From the NCBI GenBank assembly GCA_902560505.1, contig CACELY010000005.1, positions 1-49,329 on the forward strand: DNA of 49,329 nucleotides, given 5' to 3'. How positions within the stretch are numbered: position 1 is the first letter of the stretch; each line of letters begins with the position of its first letter. Position numbers and translations under genes: made by a program. This stretch comes from an uncultured Alphaproteobacteria bacterium. GTDB taxonomy: Bacteria > Pseudomonadota > Alphaproteobacteria > Rhodobacterales > Rhodobacteraceae. Positions 1 to 13,256 of this stretch are shown piece by piece. The notes under the pieces are model-generated. The model searched no databases, was not told the DNA's origin, and was given only the letters and a program-made list of their open reading frames with translations.

Positions 1-79
1 TATCTGATCAGCAGCTCTTACTTTACTCTCTCTCTTGGTCAATGAAGGGATCTCTGACTTAGTATCAAATTTAATAAAA

Positions 80-108
80 AGTGTAAGCTAAATTTGACAC
101 ATTGTAAA
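80..108 (-). promoter_or_regulatory. Predicted leftward promoter at the window edge
   Basis: Read on the minus strand, a -35 box TTTACA (plus positions 103-108) is separated by exactly 17 bases from a -10 box TACACT (plus positions 80-85). Each differs only modestly from the sigma-70-like consensus. It points left, away from ppaA, so it would drive a gene beginning near or beyond base 1. The two PpsR-type operators at 82-120 lie directly over both boxes, which suggests a photosynthesis gene or operon under oxygen/light repression. Bases 1-79 contain no clear start codon with a ribosome site in that direction, so the target gene cannot be named. Confidence 0.5.
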
Positions 109-120
109 CAAATTTAGACA
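82..120. promoter_or_regulatory. Tandem PpsR/CrtJ-type operators
   Basis: Two perfect matches to the TGT-N12-ACA consensus lie side by side: TGTAAGCTAAATTTGACA at 82-99 and TGTAAACAAATTTAGACA at 103-120. They are separated by 3 bases (21 bases centre to centre, about two helical turns). PpsR/CrtJ is the known aerobic repressor of bacteriochlorophyll, carotenoid and light-harvesting genes, and it binds such paired palindromes cooperatively. The sites cover the -10 and -35 boxes of the leftward promoter. The PpsR gene itself is not in the window, so regulator identity is inferred from the motif and the gene cluster. Confidence 0.65.
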
Positions 121-154
121 TATTTATCTTAAAAAGTTATTTAATCACTGAGCT

Positions 155-979
155 TCAATTAACTTTCAGTAAATATTTTATTTCTTTAGGACTCGGTTGG
201 AATAAGTCGACGTTTAGGCATGTCTTGGATAGCGTTTTGTGATGGGTTACAAAAGATCCTCCTGCCGCGATGGGTAATGCGAAATTCTTTCTAATTCGAT
301 CGGTAATTATGTTACTTTGATTGACCATGTTTTCACTGCCAATTGAGACACCAATTAGCTGAAAATTGCCAAATTCTAGGAGTTTAAATAGATCTGATTC
401 GCTATATCCAATAGCTATTTGGGCATTAAAGTTTTCTTTTTTCAATTTTAATGCAGCTAAGTAAGAACCAAAAGTATGATTTTCGCCTTCTAAGGTAAAA
501 AGTAAAATTTTTGGTGCCGATTTAAGAGTATCTTCAGGCTCAAGATATAGCGACTCTAGTTCTTGGCAAAGTAGTCTCAACTTGCTTACAGCTATAGTAA
601 CTTCGGAAAATGTCATTGTGTCTTGTTTCCATGAATCACCCAATTTTTCTGCAATAATTGGCGCTATTCCTTCAAAGAAAAATTGTACAGCCAGTCCATT
701 ATCTAGCTCTTTTCTGATCAACTTAATTGTGTGTTCAGGTTCATCAGTCACAAGAGAGTTAAAAAATGATGAAGTGAGGTCGGCACTATAAAATTTTTGG
801 TCTATGTTTCCGTTAGCAATTTCGCTAAGAGCTATTTTTGCCAGACTCTCAGGGTGTATACCTAAACCCCCTTGCCCAGAATAACTAAATCTACTGTGTA
901 TATCGTTATTCATAGCTCCAGTTTGAGGCCTTAAGAGATAATAGTCAAGATTTCTATGTAATTTATTATTTACACACAC
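155..979 (-). CDS. ppaA: PpaA/AerR-like B12-binding photosynthesis regulator
   Basis: This is a cobalamin-binding regulator of the PpaA/AerR family, which modulates PpsR/CrtJ repression of photosynthesis genes in response to light and redox. The central and C-terminal part is a B12-binding domain. The characteristic ligand loop is visible as GENHTFG (the family's H-x-x-G-type cobalamin histidine), and it is followed by the Rossmann-like GVSIG and AAGGSF segments. No methyltransferase or reductase domain is attached. The gene lies divergent from bchF, as in Rhodobacter relatives, where aerR/ppaA sits between bchF and ppsR. The longest frame opens with a GTG at 979 that has GAGG almost abutting it. 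An internal ATG at 913, with GGAG two bases upstream, would give about 252 residues, so the start is uncertain. Paired PpsR-type sites flank the gene on both sides. Confidence 0.82.
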   Translation of the reverse strand: MCVNNKLHRNLDYYLLRPQTGAMNNDIHSRFSYSGQGGLGIHPESLAKIALSEIANGNIDQKFYSADLTSSFFNSLVTDEPEHTIKLIRKELDNGLAVQFFFEGIAPIIAEKLGDSWKQDTMTFSEVTIAVSKLRLLCQELESLYLEPEDTLKSAPKILLFTLEGENHTFGSYLAALKLKKENFNAQIAIGYSESDLFKLLEFGNFQLIGVSIGSENMVNQSNIITDRIRKNFALPIAAGGSFVTHHKTLSKTCLNVDLFQPSPKEIKYLLKVN

Positions 980-1036
980 CTCGGTTCTTTCGATTTTTAT
1001 TTTGTAGAGCAGTGAATGCGCGTGTTTTCCCTCTCG

Positions 1037-1095
1037 TGTAATCTTTTTTCAACAAATAAAAAGATTTATTTTAAATATGTAACTTTTTGTTGACA
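1037..1095. promoter_or_regulatory. Pair of PpsR/CrtJ-type operators, ppaA-bchF intergenic region
   Basis: Two perfect TGT-N12-ACA motifs occur in the divergent intergenic region: TGTAATCTTTTTTCAACA at 1037-1054 and TGTAACTTTTTGTTGACA at 1078-1095, separated by 23 bases. The right-hand site ends in the TTGACA -35 box of the predicted bchF promoter, so occupancy should block RNA polymerase. The left-hand site is on the ppaA side and may also act on ppaA. The consensus is established for PpsR/CrtJ; binding here is inferred. Confidence 0.65.
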
Positions 1096-1117
1096 CCTTG
1101 GATAGGTTCGCTACCAT
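1090..1117 (+). promoter_or_regulatory. Predicted bchF superoperon promoter
   Basis: A perfect -35 box TTGACA (1090-1095) is followed after 16 bases by TACCAT (1112-1117), a 4/6 match to the -10 consensus. Transcription would begin near 1124, about 33 bases before the chosen bchF ATG. The -35 box is embedded in the right half of a PpsR-type operator. It is the only clear promoter upstream of the rightward photosynthesis genes. Confidence 0.5.
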
Positions 1118-1156
1118 TTTTTGTACGTAAAGCTTTATTTCAGAGGTCTCGTAAGT

Positions 1157-4440
<3,284 letters not shown>

Positions 4441-4451
<11 letters not shown>

Positions 4452-7400
4452 ATCATATAAAAAAGATCCGTATACACTGGTAATGTTAACCTTAGATGCG
4501 CATTCTATTGGTTCAGTAGAACGAATAAAGAGCAGGTTTAGCAAAATTTATCCTGAGCTAGAGATAATTGTGCACGCAGCAGCATCCTGGGAAGAAGATC
4601 CTAGTAGTTTGCTTAAAACAAAGGAGGATCTTGCAAGGGCAAATATGGTTCTCATCACTTTAGTTTTTTTGGAGGACCATATTTCAGCAATCCTTCCAGA
4701 TTTGAAAAAAGCTAGGGAAAAGTGTGATCTTATGCTTGGACTAGTCTCATCAAAAGAAATTGTGAATCTTACAAAAATGGGTGGCTTAGATATGTCTAAA
4801 CCCTCCTCAGGAGTGCTAAAGTTCTTGAAAAAACTAAGAGGAGATAAAAATAAAGTTACTGGTGGGGAAAAACAAATGGCTATTCTTCGCCAGATTCCGA
4901 AAGTCTTGAAATTTATACCTGGAAAAGCCCAGGATTTGAGAGCCTATTTCCTATCCATGCAATATTGGTTGGCAGGATCTGAAGAAAACATTGAGAGTCT
5001 TTTTTGCTATTTATTGTCGAGATATAGCTCACTTCATAATAGTTCAAAGGTCGAGATTAAATCACCTGTTGAATACCCTGAAACAGGTCTCTATCATCCC
5101 GATATACCGAAGAAAATTACTGAAAATATTTCAGAAATTCCTTTTGCAAAACACTCAATAGGTACCGTAGGTCTTCTTTTGATGAGATCCTATGTTCTCT
5201 CTGGAGACACCGCACATTATGATCAAGTTATAAGAAGTTTAGAAGCACAGGGTTTAAAGGTTATTCCAGCGTTTGCCGCAGGTTTAGATGCTAGGCCAGC
5301 AATAAATAATTATTTTGTGCAAAATGGTAAGGCATCAATCGACACATTTCTATCTTTGACAGGGTTTAGTTTGGTTGGCGGACCGGCATACAATAGTAGT
5401 AAAGCTGCGGAGGAAGCTTTAGCTGAGTTAGACGTACCCTATATTGCAGCGCATGCTATTGAGTTCCAGAACCTTAATCAGTGGGATAAAAGTGATGGTG
5501 GACTTAATCCAATAGAGACGACTATTTTAGTGTCTCTACCAGAGTTAGACGGAGCAACTAACCCAACAGTTTTTGGAGGAAGATTGGGTGAAGAAGGAGG
5601 CTGTAGTTGTTGCGTGCAATTAAGAACTGGTAACGAGAAAGCATTCGATATGGTTCCTTGTTATGAAAGGATAAAAAGCTTATCCGAAAAGACTCGCAGA
5701 CTAGTTAAACTTAAGAGAAAAGAAAATTCGGAAAAGAAAGTAGGAATTATTTTATATGGATTTCCTCCTAATGCTGGTTCTATTGGAACTGCTGCTTACT
5801 TGAGTGTATTCGAGAGCTTATACAATGTACTAAAGTCAATGAAAAGTGAAGGTTACGAAATTGAACTTCCTAATTCTACCAACGATTTAAGAGAAGCCGT
5901 CTTGGATGGAAATTCATGCAAGTACGGTCAAGAAGCAAATGTAATTGAGCGTGTTGACGGTGCTGAATTAGTTGAAAATGAACCATATTTGAAGGAAATA
6001 GAGGAAGTATGGGGACCAGCTCCGGGAAAGATTCAATCAGATGGCACAGGTGTTTTCATTCTTGGGAAAAAGCTTGGTAACATAGTAGTGGGTATTCAGC
6101 CGACCTTTGGGTACGAAGGAGACCCAATGAGATTATTATTTGAAAAAGGCTTTGCTCCTACTCATGCTTTTTCTACGTTTTATAGATGGATGCGAAATGG
6201 CTTTAAAGTTGATGCGTTTTTGCATTTTGGGATGCATGGTGCTTTGGAATTTATGCCAGGAAAAAAAGTTGGGTCTAGCTCAAAGTGTTGGCCCGATCGA
6301 TTAATAGGTGATATTCCTAATATTTACCTATATGCAGCAAATAATCCTTCTGAGGCTTCACTAGCTAAGAGAAGAACAAATGCTGTTGTAATATCCCATC
6401 TTACTCCACCTCTTGCAAAAGCAGGTCTCTATAAAGGCCTTATTGAACTAAAAGAGAGTGTTATTCAATATCGAGAACTGGCTGATGACGATGGTAATAA
6501 GAAAAAACTAGAAAATCTTATAATTGATCAGGCTAAACTCGTTAATTTTAAAGATTTCGATACCATCGAGAATTTATGGCTAAAAATAATAGAAAGCGAG
6601 GATGCTTTAATTCCCGATGGGTTACATATTGTGGGCCAAGAGTTAAGCGAAGAAAAGCTAAAAGAGTATGATGGATATTTAAGAGAAAGTCATAATCATC
6701 AAGAAGTTGGCAAGCTTTTAGAGAAGTTAAAAAAGCAAACAGAAGTCGAAGGAATAATCAATGCCTTAAATGGCCAATTTATTAGGCCGGTTCCGGGGGG
6801 TGACTTGATTAGGTCGCCCGATATTGTTCCAACCGGACGAAATGTACATGCCTTTGATCCATTCAGAATGCCTTCTCTTTTTGCCATGAAAGAGGGAGAG
6901 CAGCAAGCAGAACTATTATTGTCGAAGCACGAAACCTATCCTAATTCGGTCGCAATGGTTTTGTGGGGTTCAGACAATATAAAATCTGACGGACTATCTA
7001 TAGCACAGGCAATGGCTCTAATGGGCGCTATGCCAAAGTTCGATGATTACGGAAGATTGTGTGGCGCAGAGCTTATTCCACTATCTGATCTTGGAAGGCC
7101 GCGGATAGATGTCTTAATGACTCTCTCTGGCATCTTTAGAGACCTATTGCCATTACAGGTCAGAATGCTTGCTAGTGCTGCTTATAAGGCTTCTCTTGTA
7201 GAAGAACCCTCGGATATGAATTTTATCAGAGCAAATACTTTAAAACATCAAAAAGAGATGAACATTGATATTAAGGCAGCTGCACTCAGAGTTTTTTCAA
7301 ATGCGGAGGGTGCATATGGCTCAAATGTGAGTCACCTCATTGATACTTCTTCGTGGGATGATGAGGAACAGCTGGCCGATACTTTTAATAATAGAAAAGG

Positions 7401-8016
7401 ATTTGCCTATGGCTTGGATGGGAAATGTACTAAACAGTCTGAACTACTTTCGTCTGCTTTGAAAAAAGTCGATTTTGCTTATCAAAACCTAGAAAGCGTC
7501 GAATTGGGCGTAACAACTATAGATCACTATTTTGATACACTCGGTGGAATAAGCAGAGCTGTAAAAAAAGCAAATGGAGGAGATGCAATCCCGGTTTATA
7601 TAGGAGATCAAACCAGAGGTGATGCAGCAGTAAGGACCTTATCTGAGCAAATTAATTTAGAGACTAGAACTAGGTCATTGAACCCAAAATGGTTTGAGCC
7701 TCTTCTTCAACATGGTCATGAAGGTGTTAGACAAATTGAAGCTCAAATTACCAACACATTAGGTTGGTCTGCGACCACCGGGCAAGTTGATCCTGATCTC
7801 TATGATCAACTTTCAGAAACATTTGTTTTAGATGAGGAGATGAGAAGAAAGCTTTCGGAACTAAATCCTAAGGCCAGTCTTAGGGTTGCAAATAGACTGC
7901 TTGAAGCGCATGAAAGAGAGTATTGGCAACCAGATCAAGATACGCTCGATGCGTTGAGAAAAGGTGCTGATGAATTGGAAGATAAAGTTGAAGGTGTAGG
8001 TCTTGCAGCAGAATAA
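4441..8016 (+). CDS. bchH: Magnesium chelatase subunit H
   Basis: BchH is the large porphyrin-binding catalytic subunit that inserts Mg2+ into protoporphyrin IX, powered by the BchI/BchD AAA+ motor (not in this window). It is the first committed step of the bacteriochlorophyll branch. The product is 1191 residues, close to the usual BchH length, with the CobN/BchH fold throughout. Signature stretches include [17 protein letters not shown] near residues 599-615 and [13 protein letters not shown] near residues 889-901. I choose the ATG at 4441, preceded by GAAGG. Upstream in-frame starts would only extend the frame into bchB. It overlaps bchB by 11 bases. Confidence 0.95.
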
Positions 8017-8933
<917 letters not shown>

Positions 8934-8934
<1 letters not shown>

Positions 8935-9611
8935 TGCAGAATACTTATCTTGCTAAAAGAGCAAGACTAGAGAATTATTTCAATGAAGTATCCAGTGATG
9001 CTTGGGATAAGCTTACGTCGAATGAACCTGTTTCCTTTGTACGCCAATTAGTTAGAGAAGGGCGTGAAAAAATGCAAGCAGCAATAATCGAAAAGCTCCC
9101 CAAGGATTTAAGAGGTACAAGAATATTGGATGCCGGATGTGGTACCGGGGTACTTTCACGGATGCTAGATGAAAAAGGAGCAGAAGTTGTTGGCGTCGAT
9201 ATCTCTGAAAAATTGATAGAGGTAGCTAAAAACAGAAGTAGTTTAAATAAAAATATTGAATATTTCGCAGGAGATATGAAAGAACAAAGCTTTGGTAACT
9301 TTGATTATATAATTGCAATGGATAGTTTGATTCACTATTCCACCGAAGATGTCATATCCTCTATTGCCGATTTTTCAAGTAGAGCAAATAATTCAGTTCT
9401 TTTTACTATTATACCGAGCACCTTTTTTCTTAATTCAAAGTTGCTTTTAGGAAAATTTTTTCCAAAGTCTGAAAGATCGCCAGAAGTCGTTCCAATTGAG
9501 TGGGGTCAGTTAGAGCAATTAGAAGATCTGAAGATAAATACTCTTTCAAAAATTAAAAGAATCAAAAGCTTTTTTTATGTGTCAGAAGCGTGGGAGTTGG
9601 CAAACAGATGA
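8934..9611 (+). CDS. bchM: Magnesium-protoporphyrin IX methyltransferase
   Basis: BchM transfers methyl from S-adenosylmethionine to the ring C propionate of Mg-protoporphyrin IX, making the ester that AcsF cyclises. At 225 residues it is a class I methyltransferase. The SAM-binding motif I is ILDAGCGTGVLSRML near residue 64, followed by VVGVDISEKLIEVA and the FDYIIAMDSLIHY segment. The ATG at 8934 overlaps the bchL stop, and a TTG one codon earlier is less likely. Its stop overlaps the likely lhaA start. The position directly after bchL matches other alphaproteobacterial clusters. Confidence 0.92.
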
Positions 9612-11053
9612 TTATGTCAAAAAAAATGATAAAAGAACTAAGTAGTTCATTGTTACCATTTTCTGATGCTGTGTCGAGCGAGCTACCAATGTCGAGTTTG
9701 CTAAGACTTTCATTATTTCAAGTATCTGTGGGAATAGCTACTGTCTTATTAGTTGGCACCCTTAATCGAGTAATGATTGTGGAGTTAGGTGTCGTAGCTT
9801 CATTGGTAGCAACCATGGTAGCTATTCCTATATTATTGGCTCCTTTGAGAGCTGTTTTGGGGTTTAAGTCTGATAATCATAAATCGCTTATTGGATGGAA
9901 GAGAATGCCTTATATTTGGTATGGAACAATGTGGCAGTTTGGGGGGCTGGCAGTTATGCCATTTTCGATAATTGTTCTATCAGGTGATCAAACAGTGGGT
10001 CCATGGTGGGCTGGACATATTTTAGTAGCTTTTTCATTTTTGGCTACAGGTATGGGCGCACATCTGACTCAAACGGCGGGATTAGCTTTAGCAGCTGACA
10101 GGGCAACGGATAAAACAAGGTCGCAGGTTGTTGCACTTCTTTATGTTATGTTTCTTCTAGGGATGGGTCTAGCTGCCTTGACTTTTGGACTCTTATTAGC
10201 AGATTTTACAAAGTTCAAACTAATTCAAGTTGTCCAGGGAGCAGCCGTTGTAACCCTTTTGCTGAATTTAGTTGCGATCTGGAGACAAGAAAAACTTATA
10301 CCAGTAGAAAAGAAAAATATCTATAAGACTGAGGCTGGATTTATTCCGATAATGGGATTATTCCTTAAATCCCAGGGAGGGCGAGGTTTGCTATTAGTTG
10401 TATTCTTCGGAACTTTAGGTCTCTCTATGCAAGATATCTTACTAGAACCATATGGTGGGGAAATATTGGGATTGAGTGTCGCAGCTACCACAAATCTCAC
10501 TGCAGTATGGGTTTTTGGAGCTCTATTTGGATTATTTTTAGCTTCTAGGTCCCTAAAAAGAAAAAAAGGAGGGCCAATTAAATCAATAGTTTTTGCACTA
10601 TTTACAGCTATTTGTGGGCTATGTTTCGTAATTATGTCTGATCCAATGAAATTAGCTTCACTTTATTTTTTTGGATCATTTTTAATTGGTTTGGGTACCG
10701 GTTTATTTGCAGTGTCGACTTTGATAATTGCAATGACCATACCTATTTCAAAGGGGACGGGACGTGGTCTTGTTCTCGGTTCATGGGGGGCAGCTCAGGC
10801 AACGGCCGCTGGCTTGGGCATAGGTTTAGGTGGAATTTTAAATGACATTTCTAGGTCAGTTGTTGGTTCGGAGGGCTTGAATTTAGTTGTCTCTTCTAAC
10901 GCAGCATTTTCGTATTTAGTTGTGTATCATTTAGAAATCTTCCTTCTATTTTTAACATTAGCTTTTTTGGGGCCTCTTTCTCAATACCTGTCTAGCCTTA
11001 GGCATGATGGTAAAAAATTGGGAAAATTTGGTTTTTCAGAAATGCCAACTTAA
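9608..11053 (+). CDS. lhaA: Light-harvesting 1 assembly protein LhaA (PucC family)
   Basis: LhaA belongs to the PucC/LhaA branch of the major facilitator superfamily and helps assemble the LH1 antenna around the reaction centre. The product is about 481 residues with roughly twelve membrane segments. Family features include the LSLFQVSVGIATVLLVGTLN opening helix and the loop KSLIGWKRMPYIWYGTM. Further motifs are ADRATDKTRSQVVALLYVM and a late GRGLVLGSWGAAQATAAG helix. I place the start at the ATG at 9608, which overlaps the bchM stop as ATGA. An ATG at 9614 and a GTG at 9590 are alternatives. The puhA gene follows after 24 bases, and puhA promoters in relatives often lie inside this gene. Confidence 0.9.
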   Translation: MIMSKKMIKELSSSLLPFSDAVSSELPMSSLLRLSLFQVSVGIATVLLVGTLNRVMIVELGVVASLVATMVAIPILLAPLRAVLGFKSDNHKSLIGWKRMPYIWYGTMWQFGGLAVMPFSIIVLSGDQTVGPWWAGHILVAFSFLATGMGAHLTQTAGLALAADRATDKTRSQVVALLYVMFLLGMGLAALTFGLLLADFTKFKLIQVVQGAAVVTLLLNLVAIWRQEKLIPVEKKNIYKTEAGFIPIMGLFLKSQGGRGLLLVVFFGTLGLSMQDILLEPYGGEILGLSVAATTNLTAVWVFGALFGLFLASRSLKRKKGGPIKSIVFALFTAICGLCFVIMSDPMKLASLYFFGSFLIGLGTGLFAVSTLIIAMTIPISKGTGRGLVLGSWGAAQATAAGLGIGLGGILNDISRSVVGSEGLNLVVSSNAAFSYLVVYHLEIFLLFLTLAFLGPLSQYLSSLRHDGKKLGKFGFSEMPT

Positions 11054-11077
11054 CCATGAGAATCAGGAGAATATCAA

Positions 11078-11848
11078 ATGGAACCTTATAACGTAATATT
11101 TTTTGGGAATGTGGATTTGGCACAAATTTCCCTCTATGCATTTTGGTTATTTTTTGCAGGCTTAGTTATATATTTGCAAAGAGAGAATATGAGAGAAGGG
11201 TATCCCTTAGAGAATGAGGAGGGTGATCTTAGTGCTAATCAAGGACCCTATGGAGGTCCGTCAGAGACAAAGACATTTAAGCTGCCACACGGGAGGGGTA
11301 GCATTACTGTTCCAGAAAATGGAAAAGAAAAAAGAAAATTGTCTATTAAGAGGGAAAACATTGCAGGTGGAGCACCATTTTCGCCTACTGGAAATCCTAT
11401 GACGGATGGTATAGGCGCTGCAGCTTGGGCTGAGCGAAGAGATGTTCCTGAACTGGATGGACATGGTAAGCCCAAGATAGTTCCCATGCGAACATTGAAA
11501 AAATATGAAGTATCAGCAGGAAAAGATCCACGCGGTATGAACGTTATATCAGCTGACAAAAAAATTGTTGGTAAAATTTCAGATCTTTGGGTGGATGCTC
11601 CAGAACAGCTTGTAAGATATCTTGAAATAGAGTTGAAAGATAAAACGTCATGCTTGTTACCCATGCCGCTAGCACTAATTCGGAGCGATGGAGTTCATGT
11701 AAACACTCTTTATGGGAAACATTTCCCAAAAGTGCCAAGAACAAAAGCTCAGACTAAAGTTACGATGTTAGAAGAGGATAAGATCTCTGCTTATTATAGT
11801 GGTGGCCAACTCTATGCCTCTTATGACAGATTGGTATCTGCATTTTAG
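11078..11848 (+). CDS. puhA: Photosynthetic reaction centre H subunit
   Basis: PuhA caps the cytoplasmic face of the reaction centre and helps guide protons to the secondary quinone QB. The 256-residue product has one N-terminal membrane helix (about residues 13-33), then the hallmark YLQRENMREGYPLE. A large cytoplasmic PRC-barrel domain follows, containing PMTDGIGAAAWAERRDVPEL and the barrel core around VVGKISDLWVDAPE. AGGAG upstream supports the ATG at 11078. The L and M subunits (pufLM) are not in the window and should lie elsewhere in the cluster. Confidence 0.95.
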   Translation: MEPYNVIFFGNVDLAQISLYAFWLFFAGLVIYLQRENMREGYPLENEEGDLSANQGPYGGPSETKTFKLPHGRGSITVPENGKEKRKLSIKRENIAGGAPFSPTGNPMTDGIGAAAWAERRDVPELDGHGKPKIVPMRTLKKYEVSAGKDPRGMNVISADKKIVGKISDLWVDAPEQLVRYLEIELKDKTSCLLPMPLALIRSDGVHVNTLYGKHFPKVPRTKAQTKVTMLEEDKISAYYSGGQLYASYDRLVSAF

Positions 11849-11857
11849 GGAGAAGAA

Positions 11858-12496
11858 ATGGAATATAAATCTAAATTAGAAGCGCATAAAAATATTTTGG
11901 ATGCAATTCCAGAAGGCGAGAGTATTCTGTGGAAAGGAAAACCCTCTTTTTGGGGGTTTTCTTGGTATTTTTTTGGATTAAAGCTTTTAGCCTTTTATTT
12001 GATAATACTTTCAGTCGTATTCGCCGCGAGATTAACGGTTACAAATTTCTATACAGCTTTTGCAGTTGACTTCCTACCCTTTCTTTCAAGCGGTATTTTA
12101 GCTTCGCTTATACTCATGGCGCTCGCCGGAATACAATCTCAAAGTTCTGTATATATTATCACCGAAAATAGAGTAATAATAAAAAGTGGTGCCGCCTTAT
12201 CTTTTTTAATTTCTATACCATTTAAAAAAATAAAAGCAGTAAATTTGCAGAAACGTAAGGGGTCTTTAGGAACAATTTCCTTTGAGTTAAGTTCTGGAAA
12301 GAGGGTTCCCTATATTTCATGTTGGCCAAGCGTGCGGCCTTGGAAACTCAAAAACACTGAGCCTGCTTTTTCTTGTATAGAAGATGTAGACGAGGTTGCT
12401 ACCATTTTAAGAAAGTCGGTAATGGCAAGGACGATAAGTCTTCAGACGCCCACAAGCGATCCAGATTTCAAGTCTCAAATAGAGCAAGGCGTATAA
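11858..12496 (+). CDS. puhB: Photosynthetic complex assembly protein PuhB
   Basis: PuhB is a membrane protein that assists reaction-centre and LH1 assembly. The 212-residue sequence opens with the soluble segment EGESILWKGKPSFWGFSWY. Two membrane helices follow (about residues 43-65 and 70-92), and then a PH-like domain with YIITENRVIIKSG. This layout is typical of PuhB. GGGAG lies just upstream of the ATG. It sits between puhA and puhC, as in other alphaproteobacterial clusters, and abuts puhC with no gap. Confidence 0.85.
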   Translation: MEYKSKLEAHKNILDAIPEGESILWKGKPSFWGFSWYFFGLKLLAFYLIILSVVFAARLTVTNFYTAFAVDFLPFLSSGILASLILMALAGIQSQSSVYIITENRVIIKSGAALSFLISIPFKKIKAVNLQKRKGSLGTISFELSSGKRVPYISCWPSVRPWKLKNTEPAFSCIEDVDEVATILRKSVMARTISLQTPTSDPDFKSQIEQGV

Positions 12497-12949
12497 ATGC
12501 GAGATACAACAAAGCACAGAAAGGATGATTTGGTGCCAAAAGGGTTTCTATATGCCATATCTATTATGGTTGTGTTGTCCTTGTTGGTTGTATTCTCAGC
12601 ATCTTTATTTCCTGGAAATAAATTTGATGTGCCTGATAAGATAGAAATTTTGGAGAAAGAAAATTTGATATTGGCAAAGCTAACCGATGGGTCAGTGTCG
12701 ATAGCAAATTTACAAAATGAAGAACTACTGAATTCAAACGATGGTAAGAGTGGATTTTTATCGGTGATTATGACTGGATTAGAGTATAATAGGAAAAAGG
12801 TAGGACTTGAGTTGTTAGATTCTTACCAGATCGAAATCAAAAGGTTTGCCTCTGGTAGGATATCTCTAGAGGATAGCAAAGCAAGTTGGAGTTTAAATGT
12901 AACGAGTTTTGGTAGTAAAAATAGTGAGCTATTTTTATCAATTTTTTAA
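12497..12949 (+). CDS. puhC: Photosynthetic complex assembly protein PuhC
   Basis: This 150-residue protein has one N-terminal membrane segment (about residues 17-36) followed by a periplasmic or soluble domain, matching PuhC, which aids LH1-reaction-centre assembly. Recognition rests mainly on position after puhB plus the overall topology and length. The sequence contains the family-like ILAKLTDGSVSI and ELFLSIF ends. The ATG begins immediately after the puhB stop. PuhC is poorly conserved, so identity at sequence level is less certain than for its neighbours. Confidence 0.75.
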   Translation: MRDTTKHRKDDLVPKGFLYAISIMVVLSLLVVFSASLFPGNKFDVPDKIEILEKENLILAKLTDGSVSIANLQNEELLNSNDGKSGFLSVIMTGLEYNRKKVGLELLDSYQIEIKRFASGRISLEDSKASWSLNVTSFGSKNSELFLSIF

Positions 12950-12959
12950 AGGGGGGAAA

Positions 12960-13256
12960 ATGAGTTATTTTAGAAAAAGAAGAGATAGTGCGCCGTGTAC
13001 CATCGAAGTATCTAATACCTTTGAGTCTTTGCATGCACATGTAAGATTTAATAATGGAGCGATCGTATATCCAGGCGATGAGGTTATTGTCCATGGTGAT
13101 CCTGTAGAAGCACCCTACGGAGAAGTAATTACGGAAGATAGAGAGGCTACAATTCTTAGAGCGACTCCCATTGAGAGACTTTGGACTAGGGTAGTTGGCA
13201 AATTAGAATTTATGGAAATCTGTGAGTTTTCGTTTTCAGAGGAGGTTTCTCTATGA
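12960..13256 (+). CDS. bciE: Probable cyclase subunit BciE
   Basis: This 98-residue protein lies between puhC and acsF. In alphaproteobacterial phototrophs a small protein at this position, BciE, is required for activity of the AcsF-type aerobic cyclase. The sequence is soluble, with CTIEVSNTFESLHAHVRF followed by a VYPGDEVIVHGDP turn and a C-terminal ATILRATPIERLWTRVVGKL. An AAGGGGGG ribosome site directs initiation to the ATG at 12960. The frame stays open 17 codons upstream, into puhC. Its stop overlaps the acsF ATG (ATGA), consistent with making the two partners together. Assignment is from gene order, size and my memory of the family. Confidence 0.78.
   Translation: MSYFRKRRDSAPCTIEVSNTFESLHAHVRFNNGAIVYPGDEVIVHGDPVEAPYGEVITEDREATILRATPIERLWTRVVGKLEFMEICEFSFSEEVSL

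Noticed and set aside
1-89. Minus-strand open frame running off the left edge
   Set aside because: It stays open from a stop at about 87-89 to base 1, but the only start available is a TTG with no clear ribosome site, and the short peptide matches no photosynthesis protein I know. I describe the promoter but do not call a gene.
11248-11664. 138-residue minus-strand open frame inside puhA
   Set aside because: It is a reverse-frame shadow of puhA, with serine- and proline-rich sequence and no ribosome site. The puhA protein is unmistakable.
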